DNA of 64,000 nt from Dipylidium caninum (Eukaryota > Platyhelminthes > Cestoda > Cyclophyllidea > Dipylidiidae): contig QEYB01001046.1 in NCBI GenBank assembly GCA_017562135.1, positions 2,914,001 to 2,978,000 of the forward strand. The letters are read 5' to 3'. Position 1 is the stretch's first letter, and every line of letters begins with the position of its first letter. A program made the translations under genes and the position numbers. Shown one piece after another: positions 1 to 13,000 of the stretch. Under the pieces are notes generated by a model. It saw only the letters and a program-made list of their open reading frames with translations. It ran no database searches and was not told the origin of the DNA.

Positions 1-3000
1 GTCGGGCTAAGCTCTTTAATGAAGAAGAACTGAGGTAGTCATTGCCAGGACACGTCATGTCAGGCGTTTTGGTTGTACTCTGAGCGGGTTGCATTATCTA
101 TTTAGGGATATTGTGCGTCGCAGAAGGCGTCATGAATATAGCATTCAAAAACGTAATAAACGCATCACTGATTACTACTCTTACATTGCCACGGAACTTG
201 GTATTTTGCGTCTCGTCAATCTTCGCCGCCACAAAACCAAGGACTTTCGATTTACAGACGAGATCGAGAAATCTATCATAACTCGTCTAGTCCGACTTTA
301 TAGAGTAAGAGTTTTAATTACTCCCTATGCACGCTTATTAGCAAACTTGTTACAGATTTCAGGGACATGTAAGTGTTTGGATGCGTTTTTTGCTTTTTAA
401 TCAAAAGCTGGGCCGTCACATGGCTGTGGCCCGCCTGTGGGAACGCATCTTACAAGTTCATGGGCGAACGGATCCGCGATTATGGGCCGCAGCCGCTTCC
501 TTTCATATAAACGAAGGTGCTCGTGCCCAGGCTCGTGCGGTTCTAGCGGAATTAAAGACTGAAATTTCTGCCCTCCAGGTGGCAGAAAAGAATGTAGATC
601 TTCTTCGCAAAAATCCAACATGCACGCAGGAAGAAGCTGCTCTACGTATGCGGAAATTATCTTAAGTATTTGTCGAACTCAAATGTTAACATTTTTTTGG
701 ATGCTTGGTTTTGTTTGTGCTGTTAGGTTTTATCAACTTATTATATATCTTCTTGAGATTATCGGCCTCGGCTGATGTGAATTATCTGTCGTTATCGACG
801 CATGACGTCAACTATCCAAAGATTTATAAAATTTTGTGTAATATTCCAATTTATTGTTTAATTTTTTCCTATTTCGCAGTTTTGTAGCCTTCGGGCAATC
901 TAGGAATATTGGAATTAACGGCCTTTACACTTATTCTGAACTCTTGTCATTGGTATTATGTCTTAGATAAAGCATATCTTTTGGTTACTGTGATTTTATT
1001 GTTTAATAATACTTGTTTTACTAATGCCGTATACTATGGACTTGAAAAAATACCGCCAAATTTAAGCGGAGGAAGAATATTTACTTCAACACTTTCTCGT
1101 TCTTTTATTTCGAATTTTTTATGCGGGTATTTAGAGTAATGAAATTTTCGAATATATTTACGATTTTCTTAATTTTTCGTCTATCTGATAAACGTGTTTA
1201 TTTTGATCGTATAGGCAATTTCCGTTCGTCTGAAACTGTTATTTTGCTCTTGACAGGCTTGGAAACCATCCATTTATCCAGGTTGCGTGAGTCTATGGAT
1301 CACTCCATCCATCTAACATGGGATCGAGTGTTGTTGCGGGGCCTTCGCGAGGCTCGGCGTCTCCTAACTCAGGGTTTGGCATTTAACGAGACCTCCACCT
1401 TTCTCCTTCTTGAGCTCCTGAAGTTGGAAGGTTCAGCTGCTGACTTTTTTGCCAAACGAGTTGCTACCAGACAGCAATTTGCAGAAAAGAAAAATGAAAA
1501 TAAAGGAGGCGACTTTTCAACCGTCGGGAATAGGAAGAAGCTTGGGACGAGGCGGAAGAAGATAGAAGAAAAAGAGGAGGAAGCTGTGACTTTCGTGAGT
1601 CTACAGATTTGTTTTTTTTCCATCTCGTTCTTCTTTGAGGCCTTATATGTCTAAATCAGGTAACATTTGGTTGTCCTTATCCAACTTTGCCACTAATTAG
1701 GCCTTTAGCTCACGCAATACACTGCATTGTTTTGGTAAATTCGGAAAATTTATTAATACGGGCTAGTATACGCTTTATCTACGGTTTTTGACAAGCCCTG
1801 GTATAGTCTTAGTTCGGATTATTTCTCTACATTAATTTCTTTGTTCCCTTTTTGCCATCGAGCTCTTAGTGTCTTTGTAGCCCTACTTTCTTTTGTCTCA
1901 TCCGTTCACGAGATATCAGGTGCTCTTCAAGAACCTCCAATTCGCAACTTTCACACGCAATCTTTTATCTAAGACTGAGATTTTGAGTTCCCGTATAATG
2001 TTTATAACTTGTATTCTATTCTCCGTCTTGTTGAGACCTTTACTGTAAAATTTTTTTATTTCTGGTATTGTAGATCTCATTTATAATGACTACTTAAATT
2101 AATCGGCAGCATTATTTGCATTATTTTTATAGATGAAGGAAGTCACTGAGGATGTGGACTTTGTCAAGACTGGCGGAACGTTCAATTTGGTGCTTGAACG
2201 TTTCTTAACATTTCCCACTGCCACCTCAACGGATTTATTGGACGCTTTAGAAATTTCCAAAAAACTTTCTTCTTTTGCTGACAAGGGAATAGTTGAGAAA
2301 TTGTCAACCCGGTAATTTTTACTTTTTCCGATTTCTGTGGAATCTGTTTCGGCGTGACATTATGTGTTGGACATATGCTCAGTTAGATCGTACAAATATG
2401 CGGCGAGTATAATGTACTGCCAAACGCAACCATGTAGCTAGTCAAATATATAAAGATCGGCTGCAATCAACTAGTAATTGTGCCAATTTTTTACGTTTAA
2501 CAGGACTATTATCAATTTATTATGCTAATATTTTCCATTATTTATTCCAACTAATGCTTCCGGATTTCTTTGCTACAAAACAGCGCTTGTCAGAATCGTA
2601 ACTGCTACCTCTGCTATGTACTGTTCTTATACTATTTCCGAAAAGTATTTTTAGCATGATGCCTTCATTTCTTTCTCAGGCAAAGGGAGCTTTGCGCCAC
2701 CGAAATGCTCGAGCAGGAAAAGCTGAAGCTGTCGGTTCGTTTTTGTATTTTTCTTTGTTGCTTTTATGTCGTCAACTAGAGCCACTCGTATGTTGTTATT
2801 GCTTCCTACGTAATTGCCTCAGGGGCACGCGTGATTACTGTTTTGTTGCTACGGTTTCAACACTTGGCATGCGTCTAAACTAAAGTATATTTTGTCGATT
2901 TTCATAGACAGTAACGATTCACAAACTTGGGGTAGAACGTCATCAGATAAATATAAAAGGTTTTGGTAACCTACTCCACCTTTGTACTCTGTAGTAGATC

Positions 3001-5070
3001 TGTAACAAAGGGACTGAAACAATTTATTCAAACTGTATTTATTTTTCCGTATTTTTGTTAGTTGATTTTAACTGTTGTATTGTACTGAAATTGGTTTTCG
3101 GCATTTCAAACTTTGAAATCTGTCACAATTTCATTTGATCCTATTCAACCCCATTCTTAACCAGCCTTTTGAAAAGTGAAGCTTATTTTCTAACTGCTGC
3201 CCTATCACTTCATTTTTTTTCACTGTCTTATTCTGCTCACTTTCTACTACTGTCACATGAATTAATGCTTTCAACTAGTATTTTAAGGTTATATTTTATG
3301 TGTTTTATGTAGTAAAGATATACCCGAATGCATCCTTTCCGTACGATTTAAATTGCATATTCCTTCATTACTTGCCGCTTGATCGGGAGTTATCTTTTGA
3401 CAAGTTTAACTAAAAAAATAAAAGAAAATGCACTGACTGTATTTTAACAATAATCGCTCATGAGGTGGTCGTTAAAGGGTTGCAGCTACACTAAATTCAA
3501 GTTAAATTTTAAAAAAATATACATAGATGATTTATGGTCTGGTCCTATGTTGTAGGTGGATAGTTGAATGAGGGCACCTTAACCACGCCACTCGACAAGG
3601 TGTTGTAATGCTAATGGTAATTTGAAATCTACTTTCCCACGGCTCTTGTCGGAGGTTTTACCACTTTCATAACACTTGTATTTATTTGCATTGTACGATC
3701 CTTTTTGTAGCGTATGCAATCGAAGTTTGAAACATTTTCAAGCCTCTTTCCAGAATAAGATTGTGGAACTTTTAGCTATGTGAGACATTCTTCCCTTTGC
3801 TTGTCGAAGGTCACAATTTACTCTTTGTCACTTGATTGGGTGGTAAACCACATTGTTGTAACTGGTTCTAGAAGAATATATCCTCTATTTTTATAGATTT
3901 CAGGAGAAGTAAAGGCAACTGCGACAGTGACCGCGGATACTGTCGTCGCGGCAGGGCAGCGCAACGAAGATCTTAAGCGTATTCTCGATATCGATGGTGT
4001 GGATGCAGCTTTGACAGCGTGGAACGTCTGGTACCATCCACCTGGCGGCTCTAACGACCTCCTTCAGGTGAAGGATCCTTCAGCCGACCCCCGGTGGATG
4101 TGCCTTCTTACCACCCGTCTCTATATCCTCATGGTGGCTAAGATGCTGTACAAGTCGACTCGACTGGCAGAGAAGAAGGAGAATGTGAGTGAAGCCATAC
4201 TAGCCTACCAGGAGTTTCGCCTGAAGCAGGAAGCACGCGTTCGTGACGCAAGGAATCTAATGGACACTCTTGCTGCATTTAACTGGGGCTCCAAAGTTCC
4301 CGGTGAGTGCTGTTGAGGTTTTTATTGGTACCCACTTTAGGGTTCAAGCCCTCATTAGTTAACTTTTATTTGGGTCCTGAGATTCGTGACATGCGAAATA
4401 CACGTCGAGCGTGATTTTTCTAGTCATCATTAATAACCTTGTAATTTTCTGTTAAATTTCCAACATTTAACACGACTATCAAAATATTGAACATGTTTAA
4501 ACCCGTTTCTATGCAAATTTATCTTTTTTTGTTTCCATCCACTTTTGTGAGCTGCACATATTCCCAAACCTAGTCGTCTAGGCTCCTTTTTTTCCACTTT
4601 AATACCCTCCTATATCGTAACCCCACTACTTTCCATTTTCACCGCAAATTTGTAAATCCTTTATCTTTATGCTAAAGCCTTAAGGTAGCCCCATTACAGC
4701 ATCAAAATCCTTTTAATTTGACGAAAAAGAGCCATTTAATACATTTTTTGCCAACACCTAAGTTGATGAAATTCTGATCATGATTAAAAGGGTGTAATTC
4801 CTGGAAACAACCATGTGATCACTAATTGCTAGTGTCTGTCTTTGAGTCACTATATGGTAAAATTGAATCAAATGATTGTTACACCGGTGGTTGAGAATGA
4901 ATTAATGCCGCCTAGAATTTTGGCTTCTCTACATGGAATTCGAGGAAAAGTTAGGCGATTGTTCACGACTACCCTCATTGCGGTGGCGAGCTGAGAAATG
5001 CCTGGAAAATGCTCCTCGACTCAAGTTCATTAACGCCCTCGTGGTTGGTGGCCAAAAGGAGTTTCTCTAG
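1..5070 (+). CDS. UTP6: UTP6-like SSU processome HAT-repeat protein (5' end outside window)
   Basis: UTP6 is a nucleolar component of the U3 snoRNP/SSU processome needed for early 18S rRNA processing. I read eight exons: <1-34, 106-304, 363-645, 1257-1594, 2133-2311, 2680-2734, 3897-4302 and 4916-5070 (TAG). All phases agree across the GT-AG junctions, giving about 549 residues in the window; human UTP6 is about 597, so perhaps 20-40 N-terminal residues lie upstream. The start of the window reads LFNEEELRDIVRRRRRHEY, the family's conserved N-terminal stretch, followed by TDEIEKSIITRL. Exon 3 carries a HAT-type VWMRFLLFNQK helix and LWAAAASF. The last exon begins EFWLLYMEFEEKLGD, matching the family's C-terminal 'W-DYM-EE' repeat. 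Exon 4 ends in a Lys/Glu-rich stretch. The weakest junction is the GTTCGT donor at 2735. Recognition is from memory of the family and looks consistent over the whole length. Confidence 0.88.
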
Positions 5071-5545
5071 AAGTATGTAATTTTGACGAATAAGAAAACG
5101 TATGTACATTTATATGTCTATATATAAATACAATCGCCTTTGCTTGCGTAAACAGTTGTCTTTGGTGAATGTGAACTTGTATCTGCGATTGTGATTATTG
5201 GAATTTCATGGGTTTGTGTCAACATTCAAAATATCTGTTGCTTGAGCATAACCAATATGGCGGAACTCGGTGGCACTATTTGATAGGCAATAGTCGTATC
5301 CATTCACCTACTTGTGAGTGATTTCTGCAAATTTTTCACCTGTTTGTGGAGCACCCCATGGTGAGTCCAAGATCTCCCTCGCTCCCCCGCTTATTCTTGA
5401 GTGATAAAGTAAGTATGCCTCGAATTAGATGTCATTTTTGACTTTTTAGACTGGGCCAGGCTTAAGTGATTAAATCTCGTTCACTTGAAATTCGACCCAA
5501 ATTGCTCTCAATGTCATTCTTAGTTTTGGGATATAGCTATCAAGT
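5071..5545. other. Intergenic, between convergent genes
   Basis: This is the AT-rich interval between the UTP6 stop and the first possible K2P-channel exon on the other strand. I see no convincing open frame and no canonical AATAAA downstream of the UTP6 stop, so the poly(A) site of UTP6 is not located. Confidence 0.6.
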
Positions 5546-5794
5546 TTACTGTGCCTTGATCCATACAACTTCAGTTATATTAAGGATGTTGAATGGATAC
5601 TCCGATTTTGTCTTTTTTATGCTCGACTCTTTACTGTCGTTGGATAAGCAGGTCGGGTAGAATCTATTCTCGAAACTGTTTTTATCATTCATTGATGAGA
5701 AGAACGGATTCCAAGGCATTACGAAAGGACTTGGTCTGCCTAGCCCGTTAGTCATAGGTTCTAACTTAATCGGCTTTTCATTGTCTGGCGCTTG
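5546..5794 (-). CDS. Possible alternative last exon of the K2P channel
   Basis: An 83-codon minus-strand frame (82 residues plus stop) lies 3' of the channel's stop codon and looks coding in composition (Q-A-P-D-N-E-K-P-I-K..., M-T-N-G-L-G-R-P-S-P, later S-I-K-K-T-K). It follows a usable acceptor (TTTCTGAG|CAA). The terminal exon of the channel contains a strong internal donor, GAG|GTGAGC, after residues SDGFE, in the same phase. Splicing between them would swap the acidic tail for this one. There is no transcript evidence, so it may be chance. Confidence 0.35.
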   Translation of the reverse strand, partial: QAPDNEKPIKLEPMTNGLGRPSPFVMPWNPFFSSMNDKNSFENRFYPTCLSNDSKESSIKKTKSEYPFNILNITEVVWIKAQ

Positions 5795-6014
5795 CTCAGA
5801 AACCCCAGGCATTTGTTTAATTAACGCAATAGAGACATTTTTAAGTAGAATGCTAGTGGTTCACTCACTAACAAAATAGGAATGTCATGCGTTAGCGCAG
5901 AAGCTGATTCGTTATGGCATGTTTAGTGGAATACGAGAAAGTGAATTTAGGAGGATCGTCACAGCAATAGCGTCAAATACTAGTTCGTCGAATCGTCATT
6001 CTCAAGTTCATATT

Positions 6015-9000
6015 TCACGCGTCTTCGAACCCTTCGTTATCTTTGCCTTCCTCCTCGCTTTCCGAGTCGCTCACCTCGAAGCCATCGGAAACAACACTGT
6101 CTGCCTTCATGCTTCCACTTATGCTCTTGGCGGAATCTTCACGCTGGTAGCATTGTGTTGAGAGCTTCGAATGAACCGGAGTATTTGCAAGATGTGAGTC
6201 CGAGAAGGGAACCGGTTCCCTCCCTTTTGGTGAAGCGGATCGCAAACACTTGTTCAGGGAACATTGGCTGACGACGTAGCAATCTTTCAGGGTGTCCTCC
6301 CCGGTGTTGCTAGTTGCATCTACGGCGTCGAGCACTTCGTTGTCGTCCATGACGGGCACTGTGGAGGGCGGTTCGTCTGCTGATCTAAAAATTGTCTCTA
6401 CTGGTCTCTCAACCTCTTCGCCATTCTCTTGGCCCATGATACGCAGCGACCGGCCAATCCAACGCACCTTGCCCACGAACTCCTCCTTCATCAGTTCGAA
6501 GCACATCGAGAGTAGGGCCAAACCCAGGATACAGTAGATTGCCCCGACTAGGAGCTCCGAGATCGTTTCTTGCTTAAAAAGTGTTTTTGACTTTAATCTT
6601 GGGGCTTTCCATAACTAATTTTTTATTTCGATGTATGTTCCATCTTCCCTCCCCTAGGTAGTTGCTCTACTCTAATTGCCATTTGGTTTTGCCGAGTTTT
6701 TTTGTTCGATAAGCTATTGCCTATCCTACTCCAAGAGGCTGCTGTTTACTAAGTCAGATGTTGCCCTGGGAATTGCTGTGATCCACTACCATCGTGATCC
6801 AAGTGGGGTTTTTGTACCATTCCTAATGCCCTCCATGGTTGTCATGCACGCTCTCTCATTTGATCTGCTCAATCCCCGCCGCGTTAACGCGGTGCGTTTC
6901 AAACACCTTTCGTGGTGTTCTAATCCACTGTGAGGAATAGTCTAAAAAAGACCGGCAGTTCTCACGGTGACACTGCACTTGGTCAAAATTTGCGAATTGC
7001 TATGTTTTGCTGTCCTGTCGTAAACGTAGTTTCTTAAAGGCTACTAAACTGCTCGAATTGTGTAAATATGCTTGTAATGTGGCCAGTGGGTTTTCCGGTA
7101 AAAACCGTATTTAACAGACGTGAGACTTCAACTATTTGTGCATATGACAATTAAGTCATCAAAAGTGACCAGCTTTTTGAAGTAAAAAAACTGGTATTGG
7201 CTGCAACAGAAATTGTCATCATTTTAAATTTTTTGCTGCTCATACGCTTCACTTTGTACTTATTCTCCCTCTAAGTGTTTTTTGTACCCTATTTGCTGCC
7301 TTTCGACCGACAGCCTTAACTCGATGTGTTTAGTTAACACCGAGGTCGATCACGAGTGTTGACGCTGTAAAAACTAAAAGTAATGCACATACTTTATCGA
7401 AGCGCCCACTTCCGGGAACAAGATCGCCAAAGCCTATGGTGGAGATGGTGATGATTGCGAAATAAGCGCCATCAATGGGAGACCAGTCGGTTTCCCAAAT
7501 GCGAAACAGGAAGGCCCCAATTGTCACGTAGCCTGCGATGACCATCATCACAATGGTGATGGGAATTCCGGCATCTTCTGTATCTTGGAATTCGCGATAA
7601 ATTTCACGAATTTCTTCGTCTTCATCTGAGTCGTCTGGTATCAGCGGTGCCATCTAGTGATAATATATTTTAATTACCAGGCTAGGCACGAGAGCAAATG
7701 TGGCGTTCGGTATCGACAATGGCGTGGCTGGGCGGCGGTGGGAAGATGACAGATCCATTTTAGGTTATCGTGCAAGAGCATTTAGGCTTGTGGTCGTCCT
7801 CGGAGGAAAAGTGGCTCTGACTACAGACAATTCGTGGATATTAATTCTGCTTCCTCAAATACCGCCTTGGTCTTTCACTGACAACTTTTTCGAGTTTGAT
7901 ATGTTTTCTAACCACGTAAAGGTCTTCCTGATTGCCACAGAATAATTAATTTCGGAGTAGAATTGCCACCATCAGACATGTCTTCTGTCCCTGCCGAAGG
8001 GTAGTAGTGTCGCTCAATGTAAACATCGGCTGTGTTTCGGAATGGCTGAAATGTGTTTAGCAGGCGGGGGACGGTGATTGTTCTCTCTACGCTCTACTAC
8101 CGCATCGCTGGCGAGGATGACGATCCTACTAATCCGTGGGCAGAGTAGCAAAAACAGTAAATTTTTGAGTGGATGAGAAAGGGTCATTTGGGTGCTCTTG
8201 GGCACAGGCTCACCCGAGATGAAGGAATCGGTTCCCCGCACAGTTTGGCTCGCAATTCCATGTGTCGACGCAGATCCTCCTGAAGCCTAATGAGTCGCAA
8301 ATGTCGCTTGTTTCGGTGTCGAATCCAGACGTCGCGAAAACAACGGCAGCAGCAAATGTTCATATACGTGAAGCGGAAAAGATAGGCGAGCATTTGGCCA
8401 ATGCTGCCGAGGTAGATGAGGAGCAGAGGGATACCCAGAATGCAGTAGAAGATGCACACCAGTCGGCCCCATTGGGTTGTTGGAGCCACGTGGCCGTAGC
8501 CTTGGTGGAGACGACAGGCACTCTAGAATTTATCTCACGGGGGCGACGTCCCCTCCTACGGGAGGGGGGGGGAGAGTAGGGATTAGTGCAGGGCGTGGTA
8601 CAGGCGATGGCGACGTTGACAGTGCGTCCGACACAACCACTCTGGCTTCCGCTGTCCCCAGCTATTCAGCACGAGATCATTTGAGAGCAAAGAGTGGCGT
8701 CCACTCCCACACTTGAGACTCGGTAGACTAAGGTTGTTAAGCGCCAGACAAGGGCAAAGACAACTACCCACTTCCTCCCACTTCGTGTGTGTGACTTAAG
8801 TAAAAATTCCCAGATAAATGTTTTATCGAATGGTGGACAAAAGTGCCTTTCCAGCGGAGAAAACACTGATCACAGAAGTGCACTCGCACCCCATTGCGTG
8901 GAATGCGCGTTCACGCTGACGCCTTGGACGTCGTCCACGCTTCCAGTCGCCTATGTCATAAATAAGAGCAACCTCCATTCGATGGCTTGGTGATTTTGAC

Positions 9001-10039
9001 TGAAATATCACCGTGATTCTCAAAAGGTTGCACTGGCATGAAGTGGTGGCGTAGACCTCAGACAAGTTGGTCGCAGTCTTCAGTGCCTTCAGGTCAACTC
9101 GATCGAGGCTTCACGTATTTCGTTCGACTCACTGTTGGGTAAGCGAGGTACTCCAACCCTCTACCGTCCACCTTGAGAGGCGGGCACCGGGTGACCAGCC
9201 CCAGCCGTCTGGACCCGTGAGGGAGGTTGATAGATTGTCACTTTCTAGTGACTGACGGCAAATGAGCAAAGTGCATCAGCTCGGAGAGACTGTTAATTCC
9301 AGTCACCTTTCGATGGCGCCATTGCTTTGTGGCGGACCAACTTCGTCATAAAGCTAAACAACCTTGACAGGAGGGACCTGCTGAGTAGTTAAATAGTGGC
9401 GGGGTGTGTTCGCCAATAATGTAGCACAAAGAGACGCAAGGCCCTTTTTATGAGGGCTAGAGCTCAGCATAGATGGAATAAACTGCGCTTAAATGCGAGA
9501 AGCCTCTAAATAAGCTTGAAAATTCTAGACTAACCGATAGTGGTAACAACCGTAGCGCAGAAGTAGAGCGCACTGATCCAGTTCCATCTGGACCCGAAGG
9601 GTTCGAGGATGTTGGAACAGTTGCGACTGGGTGGAAAGTCGAGGGCAAATAACGCCTCCGCAAAGTCGATGAGCGCGCCTTCCAGTTGGCTGGTCACCAC
9701 GTCCTTGGACAGGCCCGAATCCACAATGCCCGTGGCACGTATCACGGACGTATTCAGCTTCTCTCTGTACCTCTCATACGTGGAGTAGCAAGCCTCCACC
9801 TCGTTCCCCATCTCGAGGTACTGGAACAGCCACGCTCCTGCCACTAGGTAGAGGCAGAGGAGGATCAGAGTGCCTACGGCCGAGGTGAGCACCATGACCG
9901 TTTTTTGGCAGCACCGGGTGATGTCGCGAGAGTAATTATCCTCCACCATGCTGTCCACGGGTTTGCCGTCGGCGTCGAGGACACCGCGCGCGATTGAGGC
10001 CTCATAGCCGAAGTCATAGTTGTTGGTAGCGGCGAGCAT
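6015..10039 (-). CDS. Two-pore-domain (K2P) potassium channel
   Basis: This is a leak potassium channel of the plasma membrane. Four exons (9535-10039, 8214-8500, 7393-7653, 6015-6572) join in phase to 536 residues. The order is M1 (about 46-75), an extracellular cap with sequons N96-T-S and N140-C-S, pore loop 1 with filter TTIGYGH (166-172), M2 (about 181-212), an acidic cytosolic loop (DDSDEDEEIREIY), M3 (294-314), pore loop 2 with filter STIGFGD (ending at 341), M4 (about 358-378, ILGLALLSMCFELM) and a Ser/Glu-rich cytosolic tail. Both filters are canonical, so a functional K+ channel is expected; subfamily is not assigned. The ATG lies four bases after an acceptor-like CCTGCACAG, so the 5' UTR is probably spliced or trans-spliced. 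The exon 1/2 junction falls inside the GYG of filter 1. Confidence 0.94.
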
Positions 10040-13000
10040 TGTTCTGTGCAGGCGAATGAGTGGAGGATGGCCTTTTAAGACTGATGAGCTTGCTGACGGT
10101 TGACCTTGGAGATGGGGCGTTGTTCAACCAGCGGCTTTGTTTTGTGTAGCGAAATGTTACGAACGGGGAGAGAAGACAATGGAGGAGTGAAGCAGAAGAA
10201 CAATGTGTTTTACCACTGGAAAGCAGTGGACTGGGCTCAGGGCGGGCGTGACATTAATGCACAACTGAAGCCTAGCTATTAACAATCGAGACCGTCTGAT
10301 AAACCAAAACACGCCGTTTTATGCTCGCTCCATTGCTGTGCCGATTTGGAGGGAGGGGGGAGGGCAGGGGAGCGGGGTAGCGGGGGCGGGGGGCGGCGGT
10401 GACGGGGCATAGAGGGAAGATGTCGTGTCCCGTAGAGGCGAGGAGCAGCGCCTGAGTGGAATCATTAGGTTTTTCGAGTCTGTACTCATAAATGCGGACT
10501 CTGTCGAGTTCCCGCCCTCTTTTGCCTACGGCCACGCTGACGGAACGCGTCTGGGCCCTCATGCTAAAACGACGGGACCGCGCTTGTGCTGCCAATGCTC
10601 AAACTCTCTACGTAAGAGTGGCTGAGGCCTTTCATGGCTCTCACTCGTCCCATACTCGCAAGAAGCCGACAGACGGCGGAAAAGCAAGTTGCTCCACAGA
10701 ACAAGTCGCCTCGAGTGAGAAGACAAAGGAGCCTTCGATAGCTAGCAGGAGTGTCTAGTCTGACGATATGAGAGCTTTCAGTCAACGCAATTAAGGTTGT
10801 CTAGGCCAGATTTTCTTAACTCGAACAACTAGTATAATAGATGGTCCCACTTAATAGTTGTGAGAAAAAGCTAGATTTCAGTATTCTCTGAGTGTTCATC
10901 CGCCTGCACCACGATCCTAATGCCTTGCGTGATGGGCTGCCAGCGGCTGGTTGACCGAGCTCTTCGTCAGCAGTCCGCAAGCGCCTCCAAAACGCAGTTT
11001 GTGGAGCAAGAGGTGGGGGGCGGATAGCTGACATCCTGCCCTCGGCGTAGTTTGTCCCATATTCCCCTTTGAGACACGTATGCACATTTTTTTCTCGGGC
11101 CGGAGGTTGCAGTAAACCAACTCACTCCAAAACGAATAGTTCGCATGAGGCGGGTTCGCGTCAAGTCCAAAACGTTTGACAACTTCTCCGAGACCAACTA
11201 TTTCTCCGGGTAACCTCGGCTGTACGGTCTCATTGCTTTCGCCCTCCCCTACAAGCGACGTCGGAGGCTGCGTTGTCGACACCGTCCTCGGGGGGGGGGG
11301 TGCGCGGCCGCTGAGGCCCACGCTCCTAGCCACCGTCGGTGCTGACGTGGGGCTGGGACGCCCGGTGGACTCCGGAGGTTGTGGTGAGCCAGGCCATCGC
11401 TCAGGTGTCAGGGACGGCTGTTTGTAAGAGTAGTTTAAATGACACGCAAATCACATCTTTCACCCTAATTTGCCCGAACGTTAGCATCTCTGCGACGACG
11501 ATGCTCGTTTCTTACCACACCAGTTACTTACCTGGGAATTTCGCTTTTACATTCCTACTCATGTCTTTCTAAGTTTCCATGTGCTTTTCTCTTGACTGCC
11601 TCGCTCACAAGGCTTCGCCAAAGACGTCTTTGCGAGCCTTGTTCTAGTTAAATGCTCTCCAATGGGCCACGAGCGCTGCCTCACGCCTATTCTGTATATT
11701 ATTCGCCTGTATGAGCTGCTCCAAATGAAAGTTAATTTTACTGTGACCAGAGCCGACGTGTGGCCGCTTGCAACTGGGTGACTAGTGGCCGGCTTCGGAT
11801 GGAGGGGACCGAAGGACACTCCATTCCAGACGAAGTTTGGCGGGAAGATGTACCGTGTTCCGTGTGAACCTAAACGGCAAGAGCGAGGAAGGCTGCAACG
11901 CAGTCGTGCCGCCCCAGTCCACTCGGTCGCGTGTTCACTGTGGACTAGCCTGAGCTGGTTCCCGCACCAAAGCCGTCCTCCAATAACGCATAATCGAACT
12001 GCGCCTCACTGGTCAAAGTTGTTAAGTCGAAACCCCGCATTTCATAAACTTGTTAGCTGTTTAGCGCGGTGGAGGATTTAAGACGAATGCAGTGCCTTGG
12101 GTCTCATGGAGTTGCTCGCATTTCTGTCATCGACTCTCCTCCTCCTATTCTGCGCCACAGCTATACATCTTGGTGCAATACTTCGTCCGACAACCATGAG
12201 GAAGCAGAAGGTTGTTAGGTGAAAAGACAGAAAGGAAAGAGAAGTGAAAGGAAGGGAAGAAGGGTGAAGAACGCAGTAGGCGACCAGTGACTGGCGAAGA
12301 TTTGCGGCCTTGTGGCTGGGGATGCATTAATCATTGCATGGCTGATTTCGCCCCACAACAGAGTCACGGCAGGGGAGCTGCTGAAGAGGACACAGGACTA
12401 ATCGGCGGACGTGCTTCTCGCCTCTCTTCGGTTCAAAGATCTTCTCACCTCCAGCACTTGCACCATTTCATCTCAGCCAGAACCACCAAGTAATCACTTC
12501 TTTAAGGGGCAGTAAAAGTCCCAAGGCAGGGTAGTTTATCGTTTGCCGACGCTCCATTTACCCAGTTTTGCTAGAAACCCTTCAATTCCACTTGAAGACC
12601 TACTGACGAAGGGGAACGGGGTGAGAACCGAAGAAGTGGTGGCGACGGAGGCGTCTTCTTACAGGCGCCATCACGTGGGTGAGGGTGAATGGTTCTTTTA
12701 TGTGACGTGTAAAGAAGGTGACGTCGAACAAGCCACATTTTATGGGGGAAGGCTTCTAATTGTCTTACTGTGCATCGAGTTTCACCGCCACGGCTCATAA
12801 GCTCCGCCTCCCATGCGGGAGAAGGTAGACTTCCCGAGTGATGGGAAGGCGAGTTGAGGTAGAGAAACCATTTCTAATGGTGTCGGGGGAAGTGACGAAA
12901 ATCCTCAAACAAGGCAGGTGAACGTCCCCTCCTCAACTGGACCGAGGCTGCACACGAAATACCCTCTGAGCAACTGTCAACACCTCGTCTGCATCAGTGC

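Noticed and set aside
10917..11333. 138-codon minus frame with an ATG
   Set aside because: No recognisable domain or splice context; frames are expected to stay open in this GC-rich block.
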